Assembly: GCA_900551655.1 (NCBI GenBank)
Contig: URWM01000100.1
Coordinates: 1-6,210 of the forward strand
Origin: an uncultured Collinsella sp.
GTDB taxonomy: Bacteria; Actinomycetota; Coriobacteriia; Coriobacteriales; Coriobacteriaceae
Direction: 5' to 3'
DNA length: 6,210 nucleotides
Shown here piece by piece: positions 1-6,187 of this stretch. Below the pieces are notes generated by a model, which was not told where the DNA came from, did no database searches, and worked only from the letters and a program-made list of their open reading frames with translations. Each line of letters begins with the position of its first letter. Position 1 is the first letter of the stretch. Made by a program: the position numbers and the translations under genes.

Positions 1-1925
1 CGAATCACGTGTCCCTCAAGTTCGACATAGCCACCCGCGAGGCAGACGATGCCGGCCCAGGGCAGCTCAAGAAGTTTGGGGTGGATGCAGCTGAGGGTGC
101 GCCCCGTACAGATAAAAGCTTTGTTGCCGTTGGCGACAAACGTGCGAATTGCCTGTGCAACCGTCTCGTTGGGATAGGGGGAAAGATCTCGCTCGCCCTC
201 GGGGAGCTCTTGGGCAAGTTTGGGATCTTGCCAGGCGAGCGTACCGTCGATGTCGAAGAAGCAGACATTGCCATACTTTTTGGCGCCATCGCCGGCATGA
301 AAAGGCGAGGCGGCGAATGCAAAACCCGGTTCGAGTCCCATAATCTGATCAAAGTGTTCTTTGACGCGGGGTACCGAGATGCCGATGATTACCTGAGCGG
401 TCTTGCCGGTGACGATGAGGCCTTTGGCACCCGCTGCGACAAAGGTCGCATTGTCCGCGACGATGGAGGGATCCACGACTTCGACGCGCAGACGCGTGGC
501 GCAGTTGGTTGCGCCCGCAATGTTGGAGACGCCGCCCAGAAGCGTCACAACCTGCTCGGCGAGGAGATGATCTTGTGAGGCTTGGTTGCCGGAAGCGCCG
601 GTTTTGGATGAGCGCTTTTCGTCAACGTCGTTTCCCGTCAAGCGTGAGAGCGCCGCGTTGCTGGCGATATGGTCCTCGCGTCCCGGGGTTTTAAGGTCAA
701 AGGTCAGGATAAGACCTCGAAAGCTCAGAAAGAAGATGACGCTAAAGATGAGTCCGATTCCGAGTGCCAAAAGGTAGGAGCCGGCATGCGCCCGCATGAG
801 CGGGATAAAGTTGAAGGCAGCCATTTCCATAAAGCCGCCCGAGAAGATGCCAACGACGCCAAAGAAGTTCATAGCCATGGCGAGGCAGGAAGATAGGGCG
901 GCATAGAGCAAAAAGAGCCCGGGATAGGTGAACATAAAGAGAAACTCGAGCGGCTCGGTGACGCCGCAGACCGCCGAAGCGACGATGGCGGGCAGAAGGA
1001 TGGCCTTGAGGCCAGCGCGGCGTTCGGGCTTGGCGGTGGTGTAGAACGCAACGGCGATGGCAGGAAGGCCAAAGAGCTTGACCCAGCCGGTGGCGGTGAA
1101 ACCAGCCCACGGCGCAAGCTCATTGAGGGGGCGCGTGCTATGGGAGAGAATGGGGAGCAAATTGGTCCACGTGGCGTAGATACCGTCGTTAATAACTAAA
1201 TTGTCGTAGTAGATAGGCATGTAGAGCAGGTGGTGCAGCCCCATGGGCTCGAGCGCTCGCTCCAAAAGCACAAAGATGCCCACGCCAAAGGGGCCGACGC
1301 TCGTAAGTGCATGGCGCAGCGTTTCGGTCACAGCGTATACGAAGGGCACGATGGCGGCCGAGATGGCGGCAAGGGCGAACACGGCAAAAAAGCTGATGAG
1401 GTAGACCAGCGAGGAACCCGAGAAGGTGCCGAGCCAATCGGGAACCTTGGCATCGTAGAAGCGGTCATGGATCGCGACGACGGTTGCCGACACCGCCAGC
1501 GGGCCGATAATGCCGGTGTCGAGCGTCTTGATGCCGTCGATGACGGTGATACCGCTGGCGGGGGTCAAAGATGATGGGTACTTAAGCCCAAGGTTGTCGC
1601 CGCTCAGCTTAATGATCTCGCTCAAAAAGAAGCAATAGGCAAAATAGGCGACGAGAGCCTCGAGGCAGCAACGAGCCGGTTGTTTTTGGGCAAGGCCGAT
1701 GGGCAGCGCTACGGCAAAAAGGAGCGGGAGACGTTTAAAGACCGTCCACGAGCCGCGCTGGATGATGGTCCAGAAAACGTACCAAGGGGTTCCGTATACG
1801 GCGAGGTCACCGACGATGTCTACGGTCGTGGCGAGGGCGGAGATGCCGACCATGAGGCCTGATATAGAAAACAGCATGGCGGGCGCGAACATGGCTCCGC
1901 CAAAACGTTGGATTTTCTGCAGCAT
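1..1925 (-). CDS. PTS alpha-glucoside-type EIICB permease fused in frame to a Cof-type HAD phosphatase (3' end missing)
   Basis: I translated this frame by hand and found no stop across 641 codons; it leaves the window at the left edge. It begins at an ATG (1925-1923) preceded by GGAAGG at 1937-1932 with a 6-nt gap. Residues 1 to about 411 resemble the EIIC of the GlvC/MalP/AglA alpha-glucoside group: the start MLQKIQRFGGAMFAPA, WTVFKRLPLLFAVALPIGLA near residues 60-79, GLHH with H231 and H232, and GVTEPLEF at 321-328. LKTPGRED (411-418) ends the membrane part, and a polar linker follows. Residues 453-530 are EIIB, with the phosphocysteine motif NCATRLR (C475). A short linker leads to FFDIDGTL (D558, D560) and CTGR (T607), motifs I and II of HAD enzymes, then AGGYVELEG as in Cof-type members. 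HAD motifs III and IV lie beyond the edge. By family knowledge it would import and phosphorylate a sugar at the membrane. No EIIA domain is seen, so it would need a separate one. Substrate is inferred only; the HAD role is unknown. Confidence 0.88.
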   Translation of the reverse strand, partial: MLQKIQRFGGAMFAPAMLFSISGLMVGISALATTVDIVGDLAVYGTPWYVFWTIIQRGSWTVFKRLPLLFAVALPIGLAQKQPARCCLEALVAYFAYCFFLSEIIKLSGDNLGLKYPSSLTPASGITVIDGIKTLDTGIIGPLAVSATVVAIHDRFYDAKVPDWLGTFSGSSLVYLISFFAVFALAAISAAIVPFVYAVTETLRHALTSVGPFGVGIFVLLERALEPMGLHHLLYMPIYYDNLVINDGIYATWTNLLPILSHSTRPLNELAPWAGFTATGWVKLFGLPAIAVAFYTTAKPERRAGLKAILLPAIVASAVCGVTEPLEFLFMFTYPGLFLLYAALSSCLAMAMNFFGVVGIFSGGFMEMAAFNFIPLMRAHAGSYLLALGIGLIFSVIFFLSFRGLILTFDLKTPGREDHIASNAALSRLTGNDVDEKRSSKTGASGNQASQDHLLAEQVVTLLGGVSNIAGATNCATRLRVEVVDPSIVADNATFVAAGAKGLIVTGKTAQVIIGISVPRVKEHFDQIMGLEPGFAFAASPFHAGDGAKKYGNVCFFDIDGTLAWQDPKLAQELPEGERDLSPYPNETVAQAIRTFVANGNKAFICTGRTLSCIHPKLLELPWAGIVCLAGGYVELEGHVI

Positions 1926-1963
1926 AATATGCCTTCCGGATGCAACATGCTGTGCGAGCAAGA

Positions 1964-1975
1964 ACGTTTAAACAA
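1964..1975. promoter_or_regulatory. Operator-like site A upstream of the PTS gene
   Basis: The 12-mer ACGTTTAAACAA contains the perfect palindrome GTTTAAAC (1966-1973), which fits the GTnTAnAC core typical of HutC-type GntR regulators. It lies about 40 bp upstream of the PTS start codon and just downstream (on the minus strand) of a TACAAT -10-like hexamer, so a bound repressor would cover the likely transcription start. Three similar sites occur in this window, all next to the regulator gene. Binding is inferred from repetition and placement. Confidence 0.6.
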
Positions 1976-1982
1976 TGAACTC

Positions 1983-1988
1983 ATTGTA
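1983..1988 (-). promoter_or_regulatory. Possible -10 element for the PTS gene
   Basis: On the minus strand this reads TACAAT, five of six bases of the TATAAT consensus. It would place the transcript start near 1976, within operator-like site A's edge. I see no good -35 hexamer at 16-18 bp, so the promoter call is weak. Confidence 0.28.
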
Positions 1989-2048
1989 GAGGACTGGCTG
2001 CTTGCCGCATTGACGGTTTTGATTCGGTCCGATTTGGGTTTCGGGGGA

Positions 2049-2060
2049 ACCGTCGACGGT
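2049..2060. repeat. Perfect 12-bp palindrome ACCGTCGACGGT
   Basis: A fully symmetric 12-mer in the divergent control region. It does not match the GTnTAnAC core of the other sites, but it shares ACCG...CGGT arms with the inverted repeat at 2077-2089. It could bind a second regulator; no function can be assigned from sequence alone. Confidence 0.45.
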
Positions 2061-2076
2061 AAATAATCCGTGCTTT

Positions 2077-2089
2077 ACCGATAATCGGT
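2077..2089. repeat. Inverted repeat ACCGAT-A-ATCGGT
   Basis: Two 6-bp arms flank a single A. It overlaps the first two bases of the GTTTAAAC core at 2088-2095, so proteins at the two sites would probably compete or cooperate. The ACCG...CGGT arms match the palindrome at 2049-2060, with centres about 28 bp apart. Confidence 0.45.
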
Positions 2090-2097
2090 TTAAACAA
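2086..2097. promoter_or_regulatory. Operator-like site B upstream of the regulator gene
   Basis: CGGTTTAAACAA contains the same perfect GTTTAAAC core (2088-2095) as site A. It lies about 55 bp upstream of the regulator start codon, where binding would probably block the regulator's own promoter. This suggests autoregulation, which is common for GntR/HutC proteins. No convincing -35/-10 pair could be fixed around it. Confidence 0.58.
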
Positions 2098-2149
2098 CTT
2101 TAAGAAATGCTATCGTGCCTAGCCATACATATTCATTAGAGGTGAAATC

Positions 2150-2869
2150 ATGCCAAAAGCGATTTACGAAGGAATCTACCGCGAGATCCGTTCGCGCATC
2201 ATCAACGGGACCTATGCGTTTCAGGAGATGCTGCCAACCGAAGCCGAGCTGACCGCGGAGTTTGGCTGCACGCGCAATACCGTTCGACGCGCCTTGAGCA
2301 TGCTGGCCGACCAGATGTTTGTGCAGCCTATACACGGTAAGGGCGTGCGCGTTATTTGGCTTAAGGGCGAAACCGACATGCTGGGCGCACTCGAAGAGGT
2401 TGAGTCGTTTGGCGAGTTCGCAAAACGCAACAATGCCGTTGCATCGACGGACGTTAAGTCCTTTGAACATTTGATTTGCACTGAGCAACTCTCTCGTCGC
2501 CTGGGCTTTAAGGTGGGCGAGGAGCTGATTCGCGTAGTGCGTGTCCGAAGCCTCAACGGCAATGCGCGCCAAGTGGACCATGGCTATTTTTTGGCGTCGA
2601 TCGCCAAGGGCCTGACCCCTGAGATCGCGGCAGATTCTATTTACGGCTATCTGGAGCACAAGCGCGGTGTCAAAGTGATGGCGAGCCGTCGTACGGTGAG
2701 TGTCGAGCTCGCCAACGATGAGGACTGCAGCTACTTGGACCTTGGCAAATACAACTGTGTCGCCGTTATGGAAAGCCAGTCGTACACCTCGGACGGCATC
2801 TTGTTCGAGGTCACGCATGCCCGCACGCATCCCGAGATCTTCCACTACCGCGTCAACTCCAAGCGATAG
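2150..2869 (+). CDS. treR: GntR/HutC-family transcriptional regulator, TreR-like
   Basis: The product is 239 residues, the usual length for a HutC-type repressor. Residues 3-68 form the GntR winged helix-turn-helix: IYREIRSRIINGTY, LPTEAELTAEFGCTRNTVRRAL (28-49) and the wing GKGVRV (63-68). Residues from about 80 to 235 fit a UTRA ligand-binding domain. The stretch LTPEIAADSIYGYLE and the later DED..YLDL resemble, from memory, the Bacillus trehalose repressor TreR, whose inducer is trehalose 6-phosphate. The start is supported by AGAGGTG at 2138-2144, five bases before the ATG. It is divergent from the PTS gene, codirectional with the ABC genes and followed by its own terminator. Four GTnTAnAC-like sites flank it, which fits autoregulation plus control of both transporters. 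The family is secure; the trehalose assignment is likely but a regulator of another alpha-glucoside is possible. Confidence 0.87.
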   Translation: MPKAIYEGIYREIRSRIINGTYAFQEMLPTEAELTAEFGCTRNTVRRALSMLADQMFVQPIHGKGVRVIWLKGETDMLGALEEVESFGEFAKRNNAVASTDVKSFEHLICTEQLSRRLGFKVGEELIRVVRVRSLNGNARQVDHGYFLASIAKGLTPEIAADSIYGYLEHKRGVKVMASRRTVSVELANDEDCSYLDLGKYNCVAVMESQSYTSDGILFEVTHARTHPEIFHYRVNSKR

Positions 2870-2910
2870 CCGGCTAGCTCGCAGCCTGACGAGACTCATG
2901 CCCTCAAAGC

Positions 2911-2965
2911 GAAAACGCCCGGTCAAACCGACGATGCATCGGCTTGACCGGGCGTTTTCTCTGCA
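2911..2965 (+). terminator. Rho-independent terminator after the regulator gene
   Basis: A perfect 16-bp stem pairs GAAAACGCCCGGTCAA (2911-2926) with TTGACCGGGCGTTTTC (2944-2959). Inside the loop, CCGA (2928-2931) can pair with TCGG (2939-2942), giving a two-part hairpin. The GC-rich stem ends in TTTTCTCT on the plus strand, and the A-run on the other side would make it work on the opposite strand too. It separates regulator transcription from the ABC operon, which must then have its own promoter. Confidence 0.88.
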
Positions 2966-2980
2966 TTCGATAACAAATAA

Positions 2981-2992
2981 TTGTTTATACAA
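2981..2992. promoter_or_regulatory. Operator-like site D upstream of the ABC genes
   Basis: TTGTTTATACAA is an imperfect palindrome (10 of 12 symmetric positions) with the core GTTTATAC, a perfect fit to GTnTAnAC. From memory it differs at one base from the TTGTATATACAA operator described for Bacillus TreR. It lies in AT-rich DNA just after the terminator. Confidence 0.58.
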
Positions 2993-3055
2993 AACTTGTC
3001 AAGCATCAAGTTGAAATTACCGTTCACCGAAGTTTTTCTACCGCTCTAGTAATAC

Positions 3056-3067
3056 TTGTTCAAACAA
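3056..3067. promoter_or_regulatory. Operator-like site C upstream of the ABC genes
   Basis: TTGTTCAAACAA has the arms TTGTT and AACAA and the core GTTCAAAC, one base off GTnTAnAC. Its centre is 75 bp from that of site D, close to seven helical turns, so the two could act together. The AGTAAT just upstream (3048-3053) is a weak -10-like hexamer; if real, site C would cover the transcription start, as site A does for the PTS gene. Confidence 0.52.
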
Positions 3068-3101
3068 CTAGCCAAATAGCGTATTGTACAAATCAGCAAA
3101 A

Positions 3102-3152
3102 GGGGCAAAGTCCCCGAGCCAATCTCCGAAGGCGGCGGCAAAGGGTGCCGCC
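3102..3152 (+). promoter_or_regulatory. Leader hairpins upstream of the binding-protein gene
   Basis: Two short stem-loops lie in the probable 5' leader. GGGG (3102-3105) can pair with CCCC (3112-3115) across six bases. GGCGGCA (3134-3140) can pair with TGCCGCC (3146-3152) across a five-base loop. The second ends 8 bp before the AAAGGG start of the ribosome-binding region. They may stabilise the mRNA or shape translation. I recognise no riboswitch class here. Confidence 0.4.
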
Positions 3153-3175
3153 ACGGTGTGAAAGGGTGGATTGTA

Positions 3176-4492
3176 ATGAAGAACGAAATGAGCAGAAGGC
3201 AGTTCCTGGGCTTTGCTGGTTCCGCGGCTGCGGTTCTTGGTCTGGGCCTCGTGGGTTGCGGTGGTTCTGCCGGCTCCGGCTCCTCTGCTTCTGGTGACGC
3301 TGCCGAGGTCTACTTCCTCCAATTCAAGCCCGAGGTCGACAAGGAGTGGAAGGAGATCGCCAAGGCGTACAAGAAGGAGAAGGGCGTCGAGGTCAAGATT
3401 GTGACCGCCGCCTCCAACACCTACGAGGAGAAGCTCAAGTCCGAGATGTCCAAGAGCTCCGCTCCGACCCTGTTCCAGGTCAACGGCCCCACCGGTCTTA
3501 AGAACTGGAAGGATTACTGCGCCGACCTGTCCGACACCAAGCTCCGCGGTGAGCTCATCGATGACTCCCTGGCGCTGCAGTCCGACGGTAAGGATCTGGG
3601 TATCGACTGGGTTCAGGAGAGCTACGGCATCATCTACAACAAGGAGCTCCTCGAGAAGGCCGGCTACAAGGCCGAGGACATCAACTCCTTCGACAAGCTG
3701 AAGGCTTGCGCCGATGACATCCAGGCCCGCAAGGACGAGCTCGGCGTTGACGGTGCCTTCACTTCCGCCGGCATGGATGACTCCTCCAGCTGGCGCTACA
3801 CCACCCACCTTGCCAACATGCCGCTCTACTACGAGTTTGAGAAGGAGCACAACCAGGAGGACGACGAGATCAAGGGTGAGTTCCTCGACAACTACAAGCA
3901 GATCTTCGACCTGTACATCACCGACTCCACCTGCGATCCTTCGCAGCTTGCTTCCAAGACCGGCGACGACGCCACCAACGAGTTCGCAACCGGCAAGGCC
4001 GTCTTCTACCAGAACGGCTCTTGGGCCTACTCTGACCTCGTCAAGGCCGGCATGACCGACGATCAGATTGGCATGATGCCCATCTACATCGGTGTTGACG
4101 GCGAGGAGAACCAGGGTCTGTGCTCCGGCGGCGAGAACTACTGGTGCGTCAGTTCCCAGGCTTCCGAGGATGCCCAGAAGGCCACCGAGGACTTCATGTA
4201 TTGGTGCGTCACCGCTGACACTCCGACCAGCATCATCGCCGACAAGATGGGTCTGACCGCTCCGTTCAAGAGCGCCAAGGAGACCACCAACGTCTTCTCG
4301 CAGCAGGCCGTTGCCATGGCCAAGGACGGCAAGAAGACCGTCGCTTGGGACTTCGTCTACATTCCCTCCGAGGAGTGGAAGAAGAACCTCAAGCAGGCTC
4401 TGATTGCCTACGCTGCCGATAACAGCAAGTGGGACGGCGTCAAGAACGCCTTCGTGGATGGCTGGAAGACCGAGAAGGCTGCTTCCGAGTAA
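3176..4492 (+). CDS. Sugar-binding lipoprotein of a CUT1-type ABC transporter (family 1 extracellular binding protein)
   Basis: The chosen ATG gives 438 residues and follows AAAGGGTGGA (3161-3170) by five bases; an in-frame GTG at 3158 would add six residues but lies upstream of this site. The leader has SRRQFLG (6-12), a twin-arginine export motif, a moderately hydrophobic stretch and the lipobox LVGC with C28 as the likely lipidated residue. A Gly/Ser-rich linker (29-41) then leads to the folded part. Features of the family include ESYGIIYNKELLEKAGY and FATGKAVFYQNGSWAY, typical of family 1 sugar-binding proteins of about 400-450 residues. It would capture sugar outside the membrane and pass it to the two permeases downstream. 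Codon use is markedly more biased than in the regulator, which suggests high expression. The substrate cannot be read from sequence; the TreR-like neighbour makes an alpha-glucoside plausible. Export by Sec rather than Tat cannot be excluded. Confidence 0.92.
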   Translation: MKNEMSRRQFLGFAGSAAAVLGLGLVGCGGSAGSGSSASGDAAEVYFLQFKPEVDKEWKEIAKAYKKEKGVEVKIVTAASNTYEEKLKSEMSKSSAPTLFQVNGPTGLKNWKDYCADLSDTKLRGELIDDSLALQSDGKDLGIDWVQESYGIIYNKELLEKAGYKAEDINSFDKLKACADDIQARKDELGVDGAFTSAGMDDSSSWRYTTHLANMPLYYEFEKEHNQEDDEIKGEFLDNYKQIFDLYITDSTCDPSQLASKTGDDATNEFATGKAVFYQNGSWAYSDLVKAGMTDDQIGMMPIYIGVDGEENQGLCSGGENYWCVSSQASEDAQKATEDFMYWCVTADTPTSIIADKMGLTAPFKSAKETTNVFSQQAVAMAKDGKKTVAWDFVYIPSEEWKKNLKQALIAYAADNSKWDGVKNAFVDGWKTEKAASE

Positions 4493-4523
4493 GCAATTGC
4501 TGCCCAAGCTATCTGATTAGCGA

Positions 4524-4559
4524 CAGGGGGCGGGCAGACGTTGGTTTGCCCGCCCCCTG
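4524..4559 (+). terminator. Intercistronic GC-rich hairpin between binding protein and permease (no U-tract)
   Basis: A perfect 13-bp stem pairs CAGGGGGCGGGCA (4524-4536) with TGCCCGCCCCCTG (4547-4559) around a ten-base loop. No run of T follows, so it is unlikely to be a full terminator. It sits 31 bp after the binding-protein stop and 7 bp before the permease Shine-Dalgarno. Such hairpins protect the upstream mRNA from 3' exonucleases or cause partial termination, so that binding protein exceeds permease, as known for malE-malF. Confidence 0.75.
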
Positions 4560-4579
4560 CATATTGAAAGGACCCTTCT

Positions 4580-5434
4580 ATGGGCAAAGCACTCAAGCGC
4601 TGGTGGCCGCTCTTTATGCTGCCCACGTGCCTGGCGTTTATGATCGGGTTCGTGATCCCTTTTATCCAGGGCTTCTATCTCTCGTTCTGCCAGTTTATTA
4701 TCATTAGTAATGCGCACTTTGTCGGTATCGAGAACTACGTGCGCGCGCTGTCCGATCCGCAGTTCTCCACGTCGTTCTTCTTTACCGTGGCGTTTGCCTT
4801 CCTGTCGACGGTGCTCATCAACGTGATTGCCCTCGCCATTGCGCAGGCGCTCACCCGCAAGGCACTCAAGGGCACCAACATCTTCCGTACGATCTTCTTT
4901 ATGCCTAACCTGATCGGCGGCATCGTGCTGGGCTACATTTGGCAGATTCTGATCAACTGCCTGCTCTCCAACGTGGGCGCCCAGCTCATTGCCCTTAACT
5001 CTGCTGCTGGCTTCTGGGGCCTTATCATCCTGACCCTGTGGCAGCAGGTCGGCTACATGATGATCATCTACATCGCTGGTCTGCAGTCCATTCCGTCCGA
5101 CTACATCGAGGCCGCCAAGGTCGACGGCGCTACGGCATGGCAGACGTTTTGGAAGGTTAAGATCCCTAACCTGATGCCGACCATCACCATCTGCCTGTTC
5201 CTGTCCATCACCAACGGCTTTAAGCTGTTCGACCAGAACCTCGCCCTTACCGGCGGCGCTCCCGCGCACTCCACCGAGATGCTCGCCCTGAACATCTACA
5301 ACACGTTCTACTCGCGTGCCGGCATCGCATGGCAGGGCATTGGCCAGGCCAAGGCAGTCATCTTCTGCATCCTGGTCGTCGCTATCTCTATGATTCAGCT
5401 TAAGGCAACGAGGTCCAAGGAGGTGCAGCAGTAA
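4580..5434 (+). CDS. CUT1-type sugar ABC transporter permease, MalF/MsmF-like
   Basis: This 284-residue inner-membrane protein has the length of MsmF-type permeases rather than the larger E. coli MalF. The ATG follows AAAGGA (4567-4572) by seven bases. Hydrophobic segments lie near residues 8-31, 65-90, 107-130, 145-165, 200-220 and 255-275, consistent with six membrane passes. The EAA loop, which docks the ATPase, reads EAAKVDGATAWQTFWKVKIP at 177-196, with conserved E177, A178, A179, G183 and P196. The C-terminal part, including TGGAPAHSTEMLALNIYNTF, is typical of CUT1 permeases for oligosaccharides. It would pair with the permease that follows, which begins at the last base of this stop codon. 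No ATPase is encoded here; many Gram-positive CUT1 systems use a shared MsmK-like ATPase encoded elsewhere. Confidence 0.93.
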   Translation: MGKALKRWWPLFMLPTCLAFMIGFVIPFIQGFYLSFCQFIIISNAHFVGIENYVRALSDPQFSTSFFFTVAFAFLSTVLINVIALAIAQALTRKALKGTNIFRTIFFMPNLIGGIVLGYIWQILINCLLSNVGAQLIALNSAAGFWGLIILTLWQQVGYMMIIYIAGLQSIPSDYIEAAKVDGATAWQTFWKVKIPNLMPTITICLFLSITNGFKLFDQNLALTGGAPAHSTEMLALNIYNTFYSRAGIAWQGIGQAKAVIFCILVVAISMIQLKATRSKEVQQ

Positions 5435-6187
5435 TGAAACGCGATAAGGCTATCAACCGCGCGCTCTCGATTTTCTTTACGATTCTGTCGCTCGCGTGGA
5501 TCTACCCCGTGTTCATGATTGCGCTCAATTCCTTTAAGAAGGGGACCGCAATCAGCACCACCACGGCGTTCGATCTGCTTACGCCCGAGACGTTCAACGG
5601 CCTCGCAAACTACATGCACGCCCTTAACGAGCAGGGCTTTGCCTCGGCATTTATGTACTCGCTCATCATCACGGTCACGTCGGTCGTGCTGATCTTGGTG
5701 TGCTGCTCCATGTGCGCTTGGTACGTGGTTCGTGTCAACAACAAGATCTCGAACTTCTTCTATTACCTGTTCGTGTTCTCGATGGTCGTGCCGTTCCAGA
5801 TGCTGATGTTCACGCTGTCCAATTTGGCGGACCGCATCGGCTTTAACACGCCGTTCAACATTTGCTTTATCTATCTGGGCTTTGGCGCGGGTCTGGCGGT
5901 CTTTATGTTCGCCGGCTTTGTAAAGAACATCCCGCTCGAGATTGAGGAGGCGGCCATGATCGACGGCTGCAACCCGGTCCAGGTGTTCTTTAAGATTGTC
6001 CTTCCCATCATGAAGCCCACCTATCTTTCGGTTGGCATCCTCGAGACCATGTGGGTCTGGAACGACTATCTGCTGCCCTACCTCACCCTCGACTCCACCA
6101 AGTACAAGACCATTCCTATCTTGATCCAGTACTTCCGTGGCGGCTATGGCCACGTCGAGCTCGGCCCCATGATGGCCTGCATCATGA
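5434..6187 (+). CDS. CUT1-type sugar ABC transporter permease, MalG/MsmG-like (3' end missing)
   Basis: The start codon shares one base with the previous stop (TAATG), and the strong site AAGGAGGTG (5417-5425) lies eight bases upstream, so the two permeases are probably translationally coupled. 251 genuine codons are visible. The N-terminal segment (about residues 10-32, ending in ALNSFKKG) and several later hydrophobic stretches fit a MalG-type protein. The EAA loop runs from E172 through A173, A174 and G178 to L190-P191. The segment MWVWNDYLLPYLTL is also characteristic of the family. The usual length is about 275-285 residues, so roughly the last 25-35 are missing. From 6188 the frame reads into library adapter and gives the false tail VSYTHLR; this is an assembly edge and not a natural truncation. 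Confidence 0.93.

Noticed and set aside
9..578. 189-codon plus-strand open frame at the left edge
   Set aside because: It is antisense to the EIIB-HAD part of the PTS gene, where the phosphocysteine and HAD motifs are in frame on the minus strand.
2010..2015. TTGACG as a -35 element for the regulator gene
   Set aside because: No -10-like hexamer lies 16-18 bp downstream; that stretch is GGTCCGATTTGGG.
2090..2992. 300-codon open frame on the minus strand opposite the regulator
   Set aside because: It runs through the terminator and two operator-like sites, matches no family I know and is the shadow of a well-supported GntR gene.
3084..3091. Short palindrome TTGTACAA considered as a fifth operator
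   Set aside because: The half-sites lack the four-base spacing of the other sites, and an 8-bp palindrome in AT-rich DNA is easily due to chance.
1926..3175. CRISPR, tRNA, rRNA or insertion-sequence features in the intergenic regions
   Set aside because: I found no spaced direct repeats, cloverleaf-like segments or transposase remnants on either strand.
3068..4507. 479-codon open frame on the minus strand opposite the binding-protein gene
   Set aside because: The protein is low-complexity and rich in Leu, Val and Gly, as expected when strongly biased codons are read on the opposite strand. The plus strand has clear family motifs, a lipoprotein signal and a ribosome-binding site.
4517..5269. 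250-codon minus-strand open frame opposite the first permease
   Set aside because: It has a charged, repetitive composition with no family features. The plus strand encodes a clear permease with an EAA loop.
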